64,000 nucleotides of DNA from Niallia circulans NBRC 13626 (GCF_001591585.1 NZ_BCVE01000005.1:186001-250000), one strand, 5' to 3'. Shown: positions 1 through 13,712, counted from the first letter of the stretch. The notes: generated by a model from the sequence alone, not told the origin. A program made the numbers and translations.

Positions 1-44
1 AATATTGGAGAAACTAAAGGACTGATTGTGAGAACGGGGGAAAT

Positions 45-911
45 ATGGATACTATTACACATACTTTATTTGGTATAGGAATCTATAAAAGTGTTAATAA
101 AGAAAAAATGACTAGAAAAGAAAAATATGCCCTGCTTGTTACATCAATAGGTGCCAGCCAAATCCCTGATATTGATGTTATCTCCCAGCTCTGGGACACT
201 ACAGGGCAGTATCAGATGTGGCATAGAGGCATCACCCATTCTATTTTTCTAGCTCCTATATGGGCTTTAATCTTTTACATGATCAATCGTTTCGCTTTTA
301 AAATAAAAGGAATTCAATCATATTATATTGCACTTCTCGCCGTTTTCATCCACAATACTAGTGATGTATTCAACGCATGGGGAACAGGTTATCTCGAACC
401 ATTTTCATCTGTTCGTTTAACTTTTGGAACAGTTCCGATTGTTGATTTAGTGATATGGTTTATCTTTTTATTAACCTTTATTGGTTCCAAAGTGTATCCT
501 AAAATAAAGCCACATGTATTATTCCGTATTGGCTGGATTCTAATTGTACTTCATATCGCTATCCAATCTCTTCAAGGTGCTGTTTTATATAAAAACTATC
601 AAAAGGATTATCAGGATGTTGCCCTGTCTGCCAGCTTTATCCCTTGGCATTTTACCATTATCGGAAAAAATGCTGATACGGTCGATATCATGAATGATTC
701 CCTTCTAACAAAAGCTAATTTTGTGGATAGACTTACTTCAAGCGATGAAGTGGACCTTGATTACCTATTTGCAGAAAATCCTGCAGCTGCAACATTATAC
801 AGATGGTCACCATTTGTAGTTGTAGTAGATGACGACAATCGAATCGGCATTTATGATCCGCGCTTTTACCGAAATGGAGAATCTTTTTTGGGAGAGTATT
901 TAGATAAATAA
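45..911 (+). CDS. YfhP-like membrane metal-dependent hydrolase (DUF457 family)
   Basis: The 288-residue protein has the DUF457 / YdjM-YfhP pattern: an N-terminal MDTITHTLFG with His6, a PDID acidic motif near residue 42, an HRGITHS motif near residue 60, and HNTSDVFNAWGTG near residue 102. These His and Asp residues are the usual metal ligands of the family. Four or five hydrophobic segments place it in the membrane, and a soluble tail of about 90 residues follows. B. subtilis YfhP is the nearest relative I recall. The ATG start is preceded by GGGGG at 36-40. The true substrate is unknown for the family. It stands alone on the plus strand, followed by a decayed gene. Confidence 0.85.
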   Translation: MDTITHTLFGIGIYKSVNKEKMTRKEKYALLVTSIGASQIPDIDVISQLWDTTGQYQMWHRGITHSIFLAPIWALIFYMINRFAFKIKGIQSYYIALLAVFIHNTSDVFNAWGTGYLEPFSSVRLTFGTVPIVDLVIWFIFLLTFIGSKVYPKIKPHVLFRIGWILIVLHIAIQSLQGAVLYKNYQKDYQDVALSASFIPWHFTIIGKNADTVDIMNDSLLTKANFVDRLTSSDEVDLDYLFAENPAAATLYRWSPFVVVVDDDNRIGIYDPRFYRNGESFLGEYLDK

Positions 912-939
912 TGTTTTCCATTGATAGCTATCGAAATAA

Positions 940-1340
940 GCTTGGACTGGTAACGATTATCTTGAAGAAGCTCACTGATGGCCCATACATGGATCTTCAG
1001 CAGGAGTATTAGATTTAGCCGTAAATGAGAAAACTCGTTATTTTCTTCGGAAAAATGGGATCACTGTAAAAGTGAAAAAGTTGAGGTCATCTTTTTTCCA
1101 ATTGTGATCAAGTTCAAGTAAAGCTAAATGGAAATAGGATACTATTAAAGTTTGATGAAAACTTTGGTTATTTTGTTACAAATGTAGCTGCAACAGATCC
1201 CTATCAATGCTTTGGGAGGCTAAGTAGTCGAGCAAGAATTATTCCCTGTTTTTTCCCCTGCCCAATTAAAATTAGATATATGGGAAATTCCAGAAATTTT
1301 TAAGAATGTACTAAAATCAGTGTTTCCTGATAACGATTAA
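940..1340 (+). pseudogene. Decayed protein-coding gene, function unknown
   Basis: No intact frame exists here, but protein-like stretches can be read in sequence across different frames. From 991 the frame gives GSSAGVLDLAVNEKTRYFL, later VKLNGNRILLKFDENFGYFV, and finally a frame from about 1228 giving EQELFPVFSPAQLKLDIWEI that ends in VLKSVFPDND and a TAA at 1338-1340. At least two or three frameshifts and stops separate these pieces. The composition looks like a normal soluble protein. I do not recognise the family. The left edge is uncertain. Confidence 0.55.
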
Positions 1341-1445
1341 TAATATCGCTGAATCTCTGCTGTAACATATAATAAATACTGGATTTCCGCTTGCAGATGT
1401 CCTCCTATTATTCCAGTAGTTTTAGTACTGTATGGTTAAAATCAA

Positions 1446-1472
1446 GAAATCGCCAGTTTAACCGGCGATTTC
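1446..1472 (-). terminator. Intrinsic terminator downstream of the bgl operon
   Basis: A perfect 9-bp stem (GAAATCGCC at 1446-1454 with GGCGATTTC at 1464-1472) closes a 9-base loop. On the minus strand it is followed by a T-rich stretch. It lies about 90 bases past the last bgl gene, with no other minus-strand gene between. Confidence 0.65.
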
Positions 1473-1563
1473 CCTTTACTTAAAAGTATCCTTTTCTAAT
1501 TTCTATTGATAAAGTCAGAAGTCCTCCATTGTCATCTGCTAATATTCCTAATTACCTCTTCTA

Positions 1564-6371
<4,808 letters not shown>

Positions 6372-6409
6372 TTATGAAGTTTTCTAATTACACATTAAAT
6401 ATAGCAACA

Positions 6410-6425
6410 TAGTTAACGTTTTCAT
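6410..6425. promoter_or_regulatory. Catabolite-responsive element (cre), predicted CcpA site
   Basis: TAGTTAACGTTTTCAT matches the inverted form of the cre consensus (WTGWWWNCGYTTNCAW) with one mismatch. It lies between the divergent bglP and RpiR-type genes, 60 bases from the bglP start, as expected for glucose repression of this operon. Confidence 0.6.
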
Positions 6426-6473
6426 TAAAATTTCGTTTTTTGGAAACCATTACATTTCAGGAGGGATTATTAG

Positions 6474-7280
6474 GTGGGGCAGCTAATTGTACGATTGCTT
6501 ACTGTTCTTAACAATGAACGACTAGATTCAACTAACTATCATATCGCCATTACTCTATTAAATCATTATAATGAAATCTCACACTTAAGCATCTCTGAAG
6601 TGGCCAAGCTTTGCAATGTTTCAAAGTCTACGATCTCTAAGTTTGCCCGTTCTATTGGATTTGATGACTACTTTGATTTGAAGGATGCGGCCCCTTTTAT
6701 AGAGAATCGCTATCAAAATGATTTGAATTACGTCTCCAATATTTTGTCTTCTATTGAAAAATTAGGGACGGAAAGCTACTTTGATGCCATTATCAAAGAT
6801 ATAGAAGCATATAAAAGAGAAATTGATTTAGAAGCCATTGACAGACTGGCTAAAGATATCCTACATTTCAAAAATGTTGCTTCCTTTGGCTTATTATTTT
6901 CGGAATCAGCCGCCTTTGATCTGCAATATAAATTAGCTTATAACGGGAAATTTATTGTCACTTTTCAAAGTGATAGGAAACAAGAGGAGTATATCGAAGA
7001 AGCGGAAGAAGATACATTAATTATCATTTTTTCTAACTCAGGAAACTTCTTAGAAAAACAACAGCTTCGGGCAGGAACACCAAAGAAAAATGTTTTTAAA
7101 AATACGAAAGCAAAAATCGTTGTAATCTCCTCCAATCCAAAGGTGAATGATTACAATTTCGTTCAAGATTCTATCCTCTTCCCACATCAAACAGATATCC
7201 AAACCCACTCCTTTATCTATCAAATCGTAATGGACATGCTCGTTTCAAGATTTAGATACTATAGAAGAAAGGAATCATAG
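6474..7280 (+). CDS. RpiR-family transcriptional regulator (HTH plus SIS domain)
   Basis: This 268-residue protein has an N-terminal HTH_6 domain (about 1-75, with SISEVAKLCNVSKSTISKFA) and a C-terminal sugar-phosphate-sensing SIS domain (about 100-255, with IIIFSNSGNF). That arrangement defines the RpiR/MurR family. The start is GTG at 6474, chosen because AGGAGG lies nine bases upstream. It is divergent from bglP and probably regulates the bgl operon in response to a phosphorylated sugar. Whether it activates or represses cannot be seen. Confidence 0.88.
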   Translation: MGQLIVRLLTVLNNERLDSTNYHIAITLLNHYNEISHLSISEVAKLCNVSKSTISKFARSIGFDDYFDLKDAAPFIENRYQNDLNYVSNILSSIEKLGTESYFDAIIKDIEAYKREIDLEAIDRLAKDILHFKNVASFGLLFSESAAFDLQYKLAYNGKFIVTFQSDRKQEEYIEEAEEDTLIIIFSNSGNFLEKQQLRAGTPKKNVFKNTKAKIVVISSNPKVNDYNFVQDSILFPHQTDIQTHSFIYQIVMDMLVSRFRYYRRKES

Positions 7281-7339
7281 GGACGATTCATATGAGGATA
7301 AATTATTTGTTTTTTAAACATATTTCATAAAAATAAAAG

Positions 7340-7377
7340 GCCAAGTAAAAGTATTTCCACTTCTACTTGGCTTTTTT
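7340..7377. terminator. Terminator between convergent genes
   Basis: GCCAAGTAAAAGT (7340-7352) pairs with ACTTCTACTTGGC (7359-7371) apart from one mismatch, followed by TTTTTT. An A-run before the stem lets it work on the minus strand too. It sits between the RpiR-type gene and the siderophore-binding protein gene. Confidence 0.75.
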
Positions 7378-7411
7378 ATGGAGAAAGTCCTCGGAAGAAC
7401 CATTCCTTTGC

Positions 7412-8380
7412 TTATTTCACTAGACTTTCTACTACGTCGTCAATGATTTGTGTATTGGCGATTGGACCGGAGTATAGCCAGCTTGTGTCAGGACCGTATT
7501 CATAAATGTTTCCTTTTTTCACAGCTGGAATATTGGACCATAGGGAATCTTTAAGCACTTCTGCTCCTTTACCGTCACTATTGATTAGGAATAGATGATC
7601 GGCATCCAATTGAGCAAGTTTTTCTAATGAAATGGCTGACCAGTTTCCTGTTGCAGTAGCGGATATTTCTTTTACTACTTCTGGAACCTTCAAGCCTAAA
7701 TCGCCATATAGGACTGCTCCGCTTGATACATTCTCTCCGACAATAAATAATTGATTCGATACAAGCCAAATTGCTGCTGCTGATTCATCTTTAATAGATG
7801 CCTGAATCTTTCCTTTCGCATCTTCTGCCTTTTTGTTATAGTCTGCTAACACTTTTTCTGCCTCTGCCTTTTTCCCAATTACTTCTCCAATTGTTTGGAG
7901 CCTCGTGCGCCAGTCATTATTATTTTCTTTTGAAACAACATAGGTAGGAGCAAGTTTCGCGTATTGATCATATTTTGCCCCCTCTACTTGTGCGCCCGAT
8001 GACATTAATACTAAATCAGGAGCAAAGCTGGACACTGCTTCATAAGGCAGTGAAGAGTCAATGGTTGGGACATCTTTTAACGAGTCTTGCAGATAAGCTT
8101 GAACCCCTTTTCCCTCTTTAATGGACCATTGAGCAACTGGAGTTACCCCTAATGATAGTAAATCATCTTCTAAGTATGAACCAATAATTCTTTTTGGCTC
8201 TGCCGGAACCTTTACTTCATTTCCAAGTGCATCTGTTAATGTACGTTCCGTTGCATCTTGGGAAGCGCCATTCTCTTTATTGTTATTTTCTTTACTATTA
8301 TTATTTCCACATGCCGCAAGAACAGTGAAAACTAGTAGTAAACAAATAAATAATATTGATTTCATCTTTCGGTTATTCAT
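7412..8380 (-). CDS. Iron-siderophore ABC transporter substrate-binding lipoprotein
   Basis: The 322-residue precursor has a lipoprotein signal peptide ending in the lipobox LAAC (Cys24) and a low-complexity Asn/Lys linker. The FecB/FhuD periplasmic-binding fold follows (TLTDALGNEVKVPAEPKRII, then two lobes). It should bind a ferric siderophore at the membrane surface and pass it to the two permeases encoded divergently. A Fur box lies upstream. B. subtilis YfiY (with YfiZ and YfhA permeases, hydroxamate siderophores) is the closest arrangement I know, but the siderophore cannot be deduced. SD AGGAGG precedes the ATG. Just past its TAA lies a copy of the dispersed motif. Confidence 0.9.
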   Translation of the reverse strand: MNNRKMKSILFICLLLVFTVLAACGNNNSKENNNKENGASQDATERTLTDALGNEVKVPAEPKRIIGSYLEDDLLSLGVTPVAQWSIKEGKGVQAYLQDSLKDVPTIDSSLPYEAVSSFAPDLVLMSSGAQVEGAKYDQYAKLAPTYVVSKENNNDWRTRLQTIGEVIGKKAEAEKVLADYNKKAEDAKGKIQASIKDESAAAIWLVSNQLFIVGENVSSGAVLYGDLGLKVPEVVKEISATATGNWSAISLEKLAQLDADHLFLINSDGKGAEVLKDSLWSNIPAVKKGNIYEYGPDTSWLYSGPIANTQIIDDVVESLVK

Positions 8381-8417
8381 TATGTATCCTCCTAATAGGT
8401 TATATTTCGATTATAAA

Positions 8418-8432
8418 TGATAACGATTATCA
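8418..8432. promoter_or_regulatory. Fur box
   Basis: TGATAACGATTATCA is a 7-1-7 inverted repeat one base away from the classic Bacillus Fur box TGATAATNATTATCA. It is 38 bases from the binding-protein start and about 140 from the permease start, so one site could control both divergent transcripts in response to iron. Confidence 0.85.
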
Positions 8433-8570
8433 CTTTCAATAATAATATCGATTTTCAATTAATTTTATAGTAAAATTAATTGAAATGTTTCCTATATCGA
8501 TTATTATTTAACCATTTACATACTATTATTTACTATTTTTCTCTCTATTTTATTAGAAAGTGGGTTCCTC

Positions 8571-9608
8571 ATGAGTAAAAGTAACTCTTTTGAAAATGAT
8601 AAAGCTGCTATATTTAGACCAAAAGCTGCCACTTTGGTTGTCTTAATTGGTCTTATAATGCTTTTCTTTTCTATTTGTATGTCCATCATTTTAGGAGTAG
8701 CCGATATTAACCTATCAACAGTTATACAAGGACTATTTCATTTTGATAGTACGTCCACCGCTCATCAAATTGTTTATCGTTTACGCCTCCCACGAGCACT
8801 TGCTGCTACCTTTATCGGAGCAAGCCTTGCCGTATCTGGTGCCATCATGCAAGGGATGACGAGAAACGCACTCGCCTCTCCTTCTATAATGGGGGTAACT
8901 TCTGGAGCTATGTTTGCCGTATCGATTGCCTTTGCTTTTCTGTCTGCTGTTTCCAATATGACTATTATGCTCTTTGCATTCATTGGCGCAGGTTTAGGGG
9001 CAGCTTTAGTCTTTTTGATTGGCGCACTCTCCAAAAGAGGATTAACACCAATGAAATTAGCGCTCGCTGGTACTGCTATCAGTGCCTTCCTTAGTTCCAT
9101 TTCAACTGGAATTGCCCTTCGCTTTGATGTAGCTAAAGATATTAGCTTTTGGTATGCAGGAGGAGTAGCTGGAGTACAGTGGATTAATGTAAAATTACTT
9201 ATCCCTGTGGCTATACTAGGACTAATTCTCGCTTTTTTCATTAGTAAATCTATTACTATTTTAAGTTTAGGTGAGGATATTGCTGCTGGTTTAGGCCAAA
9301 AGGTTGGTCTAGTGAAATTATTAGGTACGATTGTCGTTTTGCTTTTAACTGGGGCTGCTGTGGCAGTCGGGGGAACTATTGGATTTGTAGGACTCGTTGT
9401 TCCCCATATTGTTCGTTTTATTGTAGGATCGGATTATCGATTAATTATTCCTTGTTCGGCAGTTGTTGGTGCACTTTTGTTAGTGCTGTCAGATATCGTT
9501 GCACGCTTGATTCATCCTCCTTTTGAAACACCATTAGGAGCCATAACAGCGGTAATTGGCGTTCCTTTCTTTCTATATTTAGCACGTCGAGAAGGGAGGG
9601 GTCTGTAA
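8571..9608 (+). CDS. Iron-siderophore ABC transporter permease (FecCD family), first subunit
   Basis: This 345-residue FecCD-type permease has about nine or ten transmembrane segments and the family motifs RLPRALAATFIGASLAVSGA near residue 72 and GFVGLVVPHIVR near residue 277. It forms the membrane channel with the next gene product, importing ferric siderophores captured by the binding lipoprotein. Its TAA overlaps the ATG of the second permease by one base (TAATG at 9606-9610), so the two are coupled. The SD is weak (GTGGG). No ATPase gene is adjacent; a shared FhuC/YusV-type ATPase must be supplied from elsewhere. Confidence 0.9.
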   Translation: MSKSNSFENDKAAIFRPKAATLVVLIGLIMLFFSICMSIILGVADINLSTVIQGLFHFDSTSTAHQIVYRLRLPRALAATFIGASLAVSGAIMQGMTRNALASPSIMGVTSGAMFAVSIAFAFLSAVSNMTIMLFAFIGAGLGAALVFLIGALSKRGLTPMKLALAGTAISAFLSSISTGIALRFDVAKDISFWYAGGVAGVQWINVKLLIPVAILGLILAFFISKSITILSLGEDIAAGLGQKVGLVKLLGTIVVLLLTGAAVAVGGTIGFVGLVVPHIVRFIVGSDYRLIIPCSAVVGALLLVLSDIVARLIHPPFETPLGAITAVIGVPFFLYLARREGRGL

Positions 9609-10624
9609 TGTCTGCTTTAAAATTAACGAACAAAAACATATATATTGTTAGCACTGCCTTACTTACGGCTATCGTTTTAGTCTTTGTTCTAAGTCTAAAT
9701 ATGGGAACCATAAAAATTAGTCCGATGGAAATGATAGAAGCTTTTACCGGTAAAGGCACCGTTCAAAACTTTAATATTCTATATAACTTTCGACTGCCTC
9801 GATCTGTAATTGCCGTTTTAATAGGAATGGGAATGGCAATTGCTGGAGCGATTTTACAAGGGGTTTCGCGTAATAGTTTAGCCGACCCAGGTATTATAGG
9901 CATCAATTCTGGAGCTGGCTTTGGCGTTATCCTTTATATCTTCTTTATTCAAGGAAGTGCTTTTCAAGCAGGTTCATTATCGGTTTATATCATGCCATTT
10001 TTTGCACTTGCTGGAGCTCTAATGGCTGCTGCACTCATCTACATCATTGCATGGAAGGATGGGGTTACGCCTGTTCGCTTAGTATTAGTCGGTATCGGCA
10101 TTAACGCTGCGTTCGGTGCTTTAATCATCATTTTTCAATTGATGATGGATCCCCGGGATTTTACCCAAGCGACTATTTGGCTTTCCGGAAGTATTTGGAG
10201 CGCAAGTTGGAGTTATGTTCTTGCCCTTTTACCTTGGATTCTTATTCTTGTTCCGATTGCAATAAGCAAATTCCAATCCATTAATTTACTACAACTAGGT
10301 GATAATCTGGCAAAGGGTCTTGGTGTTTCGATCGAAAAAGAGCGAGGATTACTTTTGCTGCTTGCTGTCGGACTTTCAGGAGCATGTGTATCAGTTGGCG
10401 GAGGAATCTCCTTTTTAGGGCTTCTTGCCCCACATTTAGCAAGAATGCTAGTTGGTCCAAAACACCAACGACTCCTGCCGATAGCGGCACTAATAGGAGC
10501 ACTTCTCCTGTTAACATCTGATATCATCGCCAAAAGTCTCATGGTTGGCTCAGAAATACCAGTTGGGCTCGTTCTATCCTGTTTAGGTGCTCCATATTTT
10601 ATCTATCTTCTAATTAAAGAATGA
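9608..10624 (+). CDS. Iron-siderophore ABC transporter permease (FecCD family), second subunit
   Basis: This is a 338-residue FecCD-family permease. It has RLPRSVIAVLIGMGMAIAGA near residue 62 and GGGISFLGLLAPHLARML near residue 267, with about nine or ten membrane segments. It pairs with the upstream permease as a heterodimer. The operon ends immediately after it at a strong terminator, so there is no room for an ATPase gene. The YfiZ-YfhA pair of B. subtilis is the likely counterpart. Confidence 0.9.
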   Translation: MSALKLTNKNIYIVSTALLTAIVLVFVLSLNMGTIKISPMEMIEAFTGKGTVQNFNILYNFRLPRSVIAVLIGMGMAIAGAILQGVSRNSLADPGIIGINSGAGFGVILYIFFIQGSAFQAGSLSVYIMPFFALAGALMAAALIYIIAWKDGVTPVRLVLVGIGINAAFGALIIIFQLMMDPRDFTQATIWLSGSIWSASWSYVLALLPWILILVPIAISKFQSINLLQLGDNLAKGLGVSIEKERGLLLLLAVGLSGACVSVGGGISFLGLLAPHLARMLVGPKHQRLLPIAALIGALLLLTSDIIAKSLMVGSEIPVGLVLSCLGAPYFIYLLIKE

Positions 10625-10658
10625 GGAAGCAGAACCACGGTTCCTGCTTCCCTTTTTT
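10625..10658 (+). terminator. Intrinsic terminator of the permease operon
   Basis: GGAAGCAG (10625-10632) pairs with CTGCTTCC (10644-10651), with AAC/GTT pairing further in, and is followed by TTTTTT. It starts at the base after the stop codon. Its stem resembles the dispersed motif described elsewhere in this window. Confidence 0.8.
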
Positions 10659-10681
10659 ATGGAAAAAGAATATCCCCCCTC

Positions 10682-11404
10682 TTATTGAATCAACAAGGAA
10701 TGGACTTCTCGTATTTTTAATTTTGATATGTTTGCACGCTTATCCGTTCCAGAGAAATAGGCTAAATAGGATTCGCCGAATAATTCAATGCGAACAATTT
10801 TCTTTAAATTAACAAGAAAGGAACGGTGGGTACGATAAAAATACCACGGTAATCGGTCTACGAAGGAGAGAAAGGTTTCTGTCGTTTCATATGATTTCTT
10901 GATTGTATGTACCATTGTTTTTCGTGCGATTATTTCTATAAACAAAATTTCTTCTATTGGGATATAAACAAATCGATTACTTAATTTGATTAAAATCCGA
11001 TTCCCCTTCCCGGTATGAATCTGTCTTCTACTCTTAGTATAAGATTCTTTTATTTTATATAAAAGGGATAGGAATGGTGATTCCATAATAGGCTTCTGCA
11101 AATAACCAACTGCTGAATAATTAAATGCTTCAATCGCCTGTTTTTTATCCTTGCCTACTAAAATAAGCTGGAAATCGGGGAGATAGTCTTTATAGGCACT
11201 ATTAAAAATAGTGGAATGGATAGATGGTAAGTCATAATCAACAATTATAATATTAGGCTTCGCTCGATAAATTAATTCTAATAATTCTTCTCCAGTCTTT
11301 GCTTCTCCTATTATTTTAAAACTAGAATGGATAGCAATCAAATTATGGATAGATGAATTAATAGGTGAATCGATACAAGCTACCGCTATCGTTAGCGTTT
11401 CCAT
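10682..11404 (-). CDS. LytTR-family response regulator (orphan)
   Basis: The 240-residue protein has an N-terminal receiver domain (1-120; phospho-acceptor Asp56 in IIIVDYDLP) and a C-terminal LytTR DNA-binding domain (about 140-240; FYRTHRSFLVNLKKIVRIEL). The receiver is atypical: only one Asp (Asp12) remains of the usual acidic pair, and the usual Thr/Ser before the fifth strand is replaced (LILVGK). The Lys of the KP motif is present. No histidine kinase is encoded nearby. A paralogue lies 1.4 kb upstream across an EAL gene. The targets are unknown; family members often control autolysins, natural transformation or exopolysaccharide. Confidence 0.88.
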   Translation of the reverse strand: METLTIAVACIDSPINSSIHNLIAIHSSFKIIGEAKTGEELLELIYRAKPNIIIVDYDLPSIHSTIFNSAYKDYLPDFQLILVGKDKKQAIEAFNYSAVGYLQKPIMESPFLSLLYKIKESYTKSRRQIHTGKGNRILIKLSNRFVYIPIEEILFIEIIARKTMVHTIKKSYETTETFLSFVDRLPWYFYRTHRSFLVNLKKIVRIELFGESYLAYFSGTDKRANISKLKIREVHSLLIQ

Positions 11405-11801
11405 TCTTTCTCCTTTCTATATAAGACAACTACCCCCTGATGATCCATCTCATTAACTCCCTATTCACTGATGAAACTAACGGATTCACCTATACAGGAA
11501 GATTCAAAAAAAAGTATCGCATACCCTGTATTTTTCCTGTAATAGATATTCATCCAATAGCCCTTAATTTAAATGCCTCATATAACCTTATGTAAATATA
11601 ACTTTATTTTATTCTTAATTTCAATGTCATTCTAATGATTCCATCCGACTTTTTATGATTCTCTTATATAAAAATAGCTGCCATAAGATGTTTGATCACA
11701 TGTAAGTAATTGAGATCTAAACACAATGATACGGCAGCGTGCTTTTTCTATAAAAAACAATTATATTACTCCTTGTACTTAATAATTCATTAAAAAACTT
11801 T
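11405..11801. other. Non-coding gap between LytTR regulator and EAL gene
   Basis: This stretch is AT-rich. The only structure seen is a distant inverted repeat, GCTGCC near 11678 with GGCAGC near 11733, about 50 bases apart. I see no credible small gene. It may hold the promoter of the LytTR gene (SD AAGGAG just before 11404). Confidence 0.4.
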
Positions 11802-12518
11802 TTAGACCAGCATCTCTGGTTTTCCTAACAAAAATCCTTGGCCAAAAGGAACCTTCAATGCTTTAGTCATCGCTAAATCTGTCTCCTCTTCAATTCCTTC
11901 CAAGATAATTTTCATCTTTTCATCTGCAAAATCCATTAATAGATGAACTAGTTTTTGTTTTTCAGTGGAAAAAGCTAAATTGTTGGAAAAATAACGATCT
12001 AGTTTAAGATAGCTAGGAGAAATCTCTAAGATTTTCTCAAAATTTGCTATGCCTTTCCCAAAATCATCTAAAGCTATTTGAAACTGATTGTCTTTTAGAA
12101 AGGTAATCTTCTCCTTAAATAGAGGGGAATCCCATAGCTCTTCCTCTAATACTGTTTCATTTAATTCAAAGATAATCTTCCCTTTCATGGCTGGGAATTT
12201 TTCAAGTAAAGATAGAATCAGCGAATCAAATGATTCATGTATGATGGTTGATGGAAATATATTGATAAATAGTGGCTTCTTTCTTCTTGATGAAAGTATC
12301 TGGTAGTGTTCAATCGTATTGTTAATAAGAAAGGTATCTAATTCAGATAAATAATTCTCTTTTCTCGCATCAGCGAAGAAAGCTTCTAACGAGATGTCTG
12401 GCTCTTGGGATATACGCAGCAATGATTCATATCCGATAATCTTCCATTCTTTTATATTCCAAATTGGCTGATATACATGATAAAACTTTTTGCTTTTTAA
12501 TCTTGTTATTATATCCAC
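11802..12518 (-). CDS. EAL-domain protein (predicted c-di-GMP phosphodiesterase)
   Basis: The 238-residue protein is essentially a lone EAL domain. Recognisable motifs are YESLLR (ExLxR), INIFP, FELNET, LDDFGKG, LKLDRYF and QGFLLGKP. Metal-binding Glu and Asp positions are largely kept, though DDFGTG reads DDFGKG and the AEGVE region reads EGIEE, so activity is plausible but not certain. It would hydrolyse cyclic di-GMP or sense it. The start is GTG at 12518 with GGAGG nine bases upstream. No GGDEF partner is in the window. It is flanked by two LytTR regulators in the same orientation. Confidence 0.85.
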   Translation of the reverse strand: MDIITRLKSKKFYHVYQPIWNIKEWKIIGYESLLRISQEPDISLEAFFADARKENYLSELDTFLINNTIEHYQILSSRRKKPLFINIFPSTIIHESFDSLILSLLEKFPAMKGKIIFELNETVLEEELWDSPLFKEKITFLKDNQFQIALDDFGKGIANFEKILEISPSYLKLDRYFSNNLAFSTEKQKLVHLLMDFADEKMKIILEGIEEETDLAMTKALKVPFGQGFLLGKPEMLV

Positions 12519-12764
12519 TTAGGGTATCCTCCAAAATAAACGAAAAGTCCTGATTTTTCAAATTTATCTAATCATACAAGTAAATTTACCGATTCTGTCA
12601 GTATTTGTCTATTGAACTTAACGCCATTTAGACATAATTTTAGTCATTTCTGTATGAAAAAGATACTTTTTAAACAGAACTTTAGCCATTTAAGAGTATC
12701 TACATAATATTCCATGTTTCGACATATTTATTTTTATTTAGGAGATATAAAAGTACTAGCTAAC

Positions 12765-13481
12765 TTATAAAAGCATAGATACTCTTTCCTTTACCTCATT
12801 AATTTTCAACTTTGATATTTTCGCTTGTCTGTTTACTCCATCAAAATAGGCAATATACGTTTCCTTATAGGGACTAATCTCTGTCACCTTTTCTAGATTG
12901 ATAATATAAGAACGATGCGACAGAAAAAATGTATCATCTAATTGAGGTAATAACTCTCCAATATTTTCCCGAGTCTCCACTATATCTTCGGCCGTATATA
13001 TAACACATTTCTTGCCTATTTTCTCAATAAAATATATTTCTTCCTTTTTAATATAATACATGCCTTTATGATATTTAACTGGTAAATTATTAAAAGAGAA
13101 CCTTTCTCTCTTGCTCGCTATCACTCGTTTTGCTTTTTCAATAGCTTTAGATAATCGAAAACTTCTGAATGGCTTGACCAAAAAATCAATAGCATCTAAT
13201 TCCAATGCTTCTAATGCATCCTTCTCACCTTCTGCTAAAAAAATAAAATGAATTTCTCCCCCTAATTGGTAACATTGCTTCATGACTTCCAGTCCGTTCA
13301 TAGATGGTAAATCTACTTCTGTTATTATCAAATCAGGCTTCCACTTCTGATATTGATAAACTAAATCATTGCCGTTATCACACACAGCAATAATTTCTAT
13401 ATCCTTATGATCCTTTAAATAATAACGAATACGAGCGATCACTCGTTTATCTTTATCGGCTATCATTACCCTAATTAACAT
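12765..13481 (-). CDS. LytTR-family response regulator with Glu at the phospho-acceptor site
   Basis: This 238-residue paralogue of the regulator at 10682 has a receiver domain (1-118) and LytTR domain (about 135-238, FFLSHRSYIINLEKVTEI). In the segment aligned with canonical PDLVxxDxxMP the sequence is PDLIITEVDLP, placing Glu55 where the phosphorylated Asp should be; Asp57 is two residues on. The conserved Thr/Ser is Ala in FLAEGE. A Lys is kept in FLVKPF. The receiver is therefore probably not controlled by ordinary phosphorylation. No kinase is linked. SD AAAGGAG precedes the ATG. Confidence 0.88.
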   Translation of the reverse strand: MLIRVMIADKDKRVIARIRYYLKDHKDIEIIAVCDNGNDLVYQYQKWKPDLIITEVDLPSMNGLEVMKQCYQLGGEIHFIFLAEGEKDALEALELDAIDFLVKPFRSFRLSKAIEKAKRVIASKRERFSFNNLPVKYHKGMYYIKKEEIYFIEKIGKKCVIYTAEDIVETRENIGELLPQLDDTFFLSHRSYIINLEKVTEISPYKETYIAYFDGVNRQAKISKLKINEVKERVSMLL

Positions 13482-13672
13482 AGTAACTCCTTTCTCTATG
13501 TTTCTATTAAATGCAACAGGATAGACTTATTTTCTTAAAACTTCTTATCAAAAATGAATGTTTTTATCATTACAAATAGGCAGATAAATAGTTAAATGAC
13601 TGAACTATTTTAACATGTTCCTTTTCTTTAAACCAAACAAAAGTCATTAGTGAATAAACCTACTTTTGCCAT

Positions 13673-13701
13673 AAAAAAAGGGCGACTATAATAGTGACCC
13701 T
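13673..13701 (-). terminator. Intrinsic terminator of the TetR/MBL operon
   Basis: On the minus strand AGGGTCACTA pairs with TAGTCGCCCT (one mismatch, one wobble) around a 3-base loop, followed by seven T. It lies 12 bases after the TetR stop. Confidence 0.75.
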
Positions 13702-13712
13702 TTCCACTTCGC

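Noticed and set aside
931-980. Fur-like TAACGATTATC within the first pseudogene
   Set aside because: Only one half is well matched, it is inside decayed coding sequence and no iron gene is adjacent.
1328-1347. Fur-box-like GATAACGATTAATAATATC
   Set aside because: It matches the consensus at only about 14 of 19 positions, overlaps the end of a pseudogene, and has no gene placed to be regulated.
8774-9241. 155-codon minus-strand frame inside the siderophore permease gene
   Set aside because: It is a shadow of a strongly conserved FecCD permease and has no recognisable protein features.
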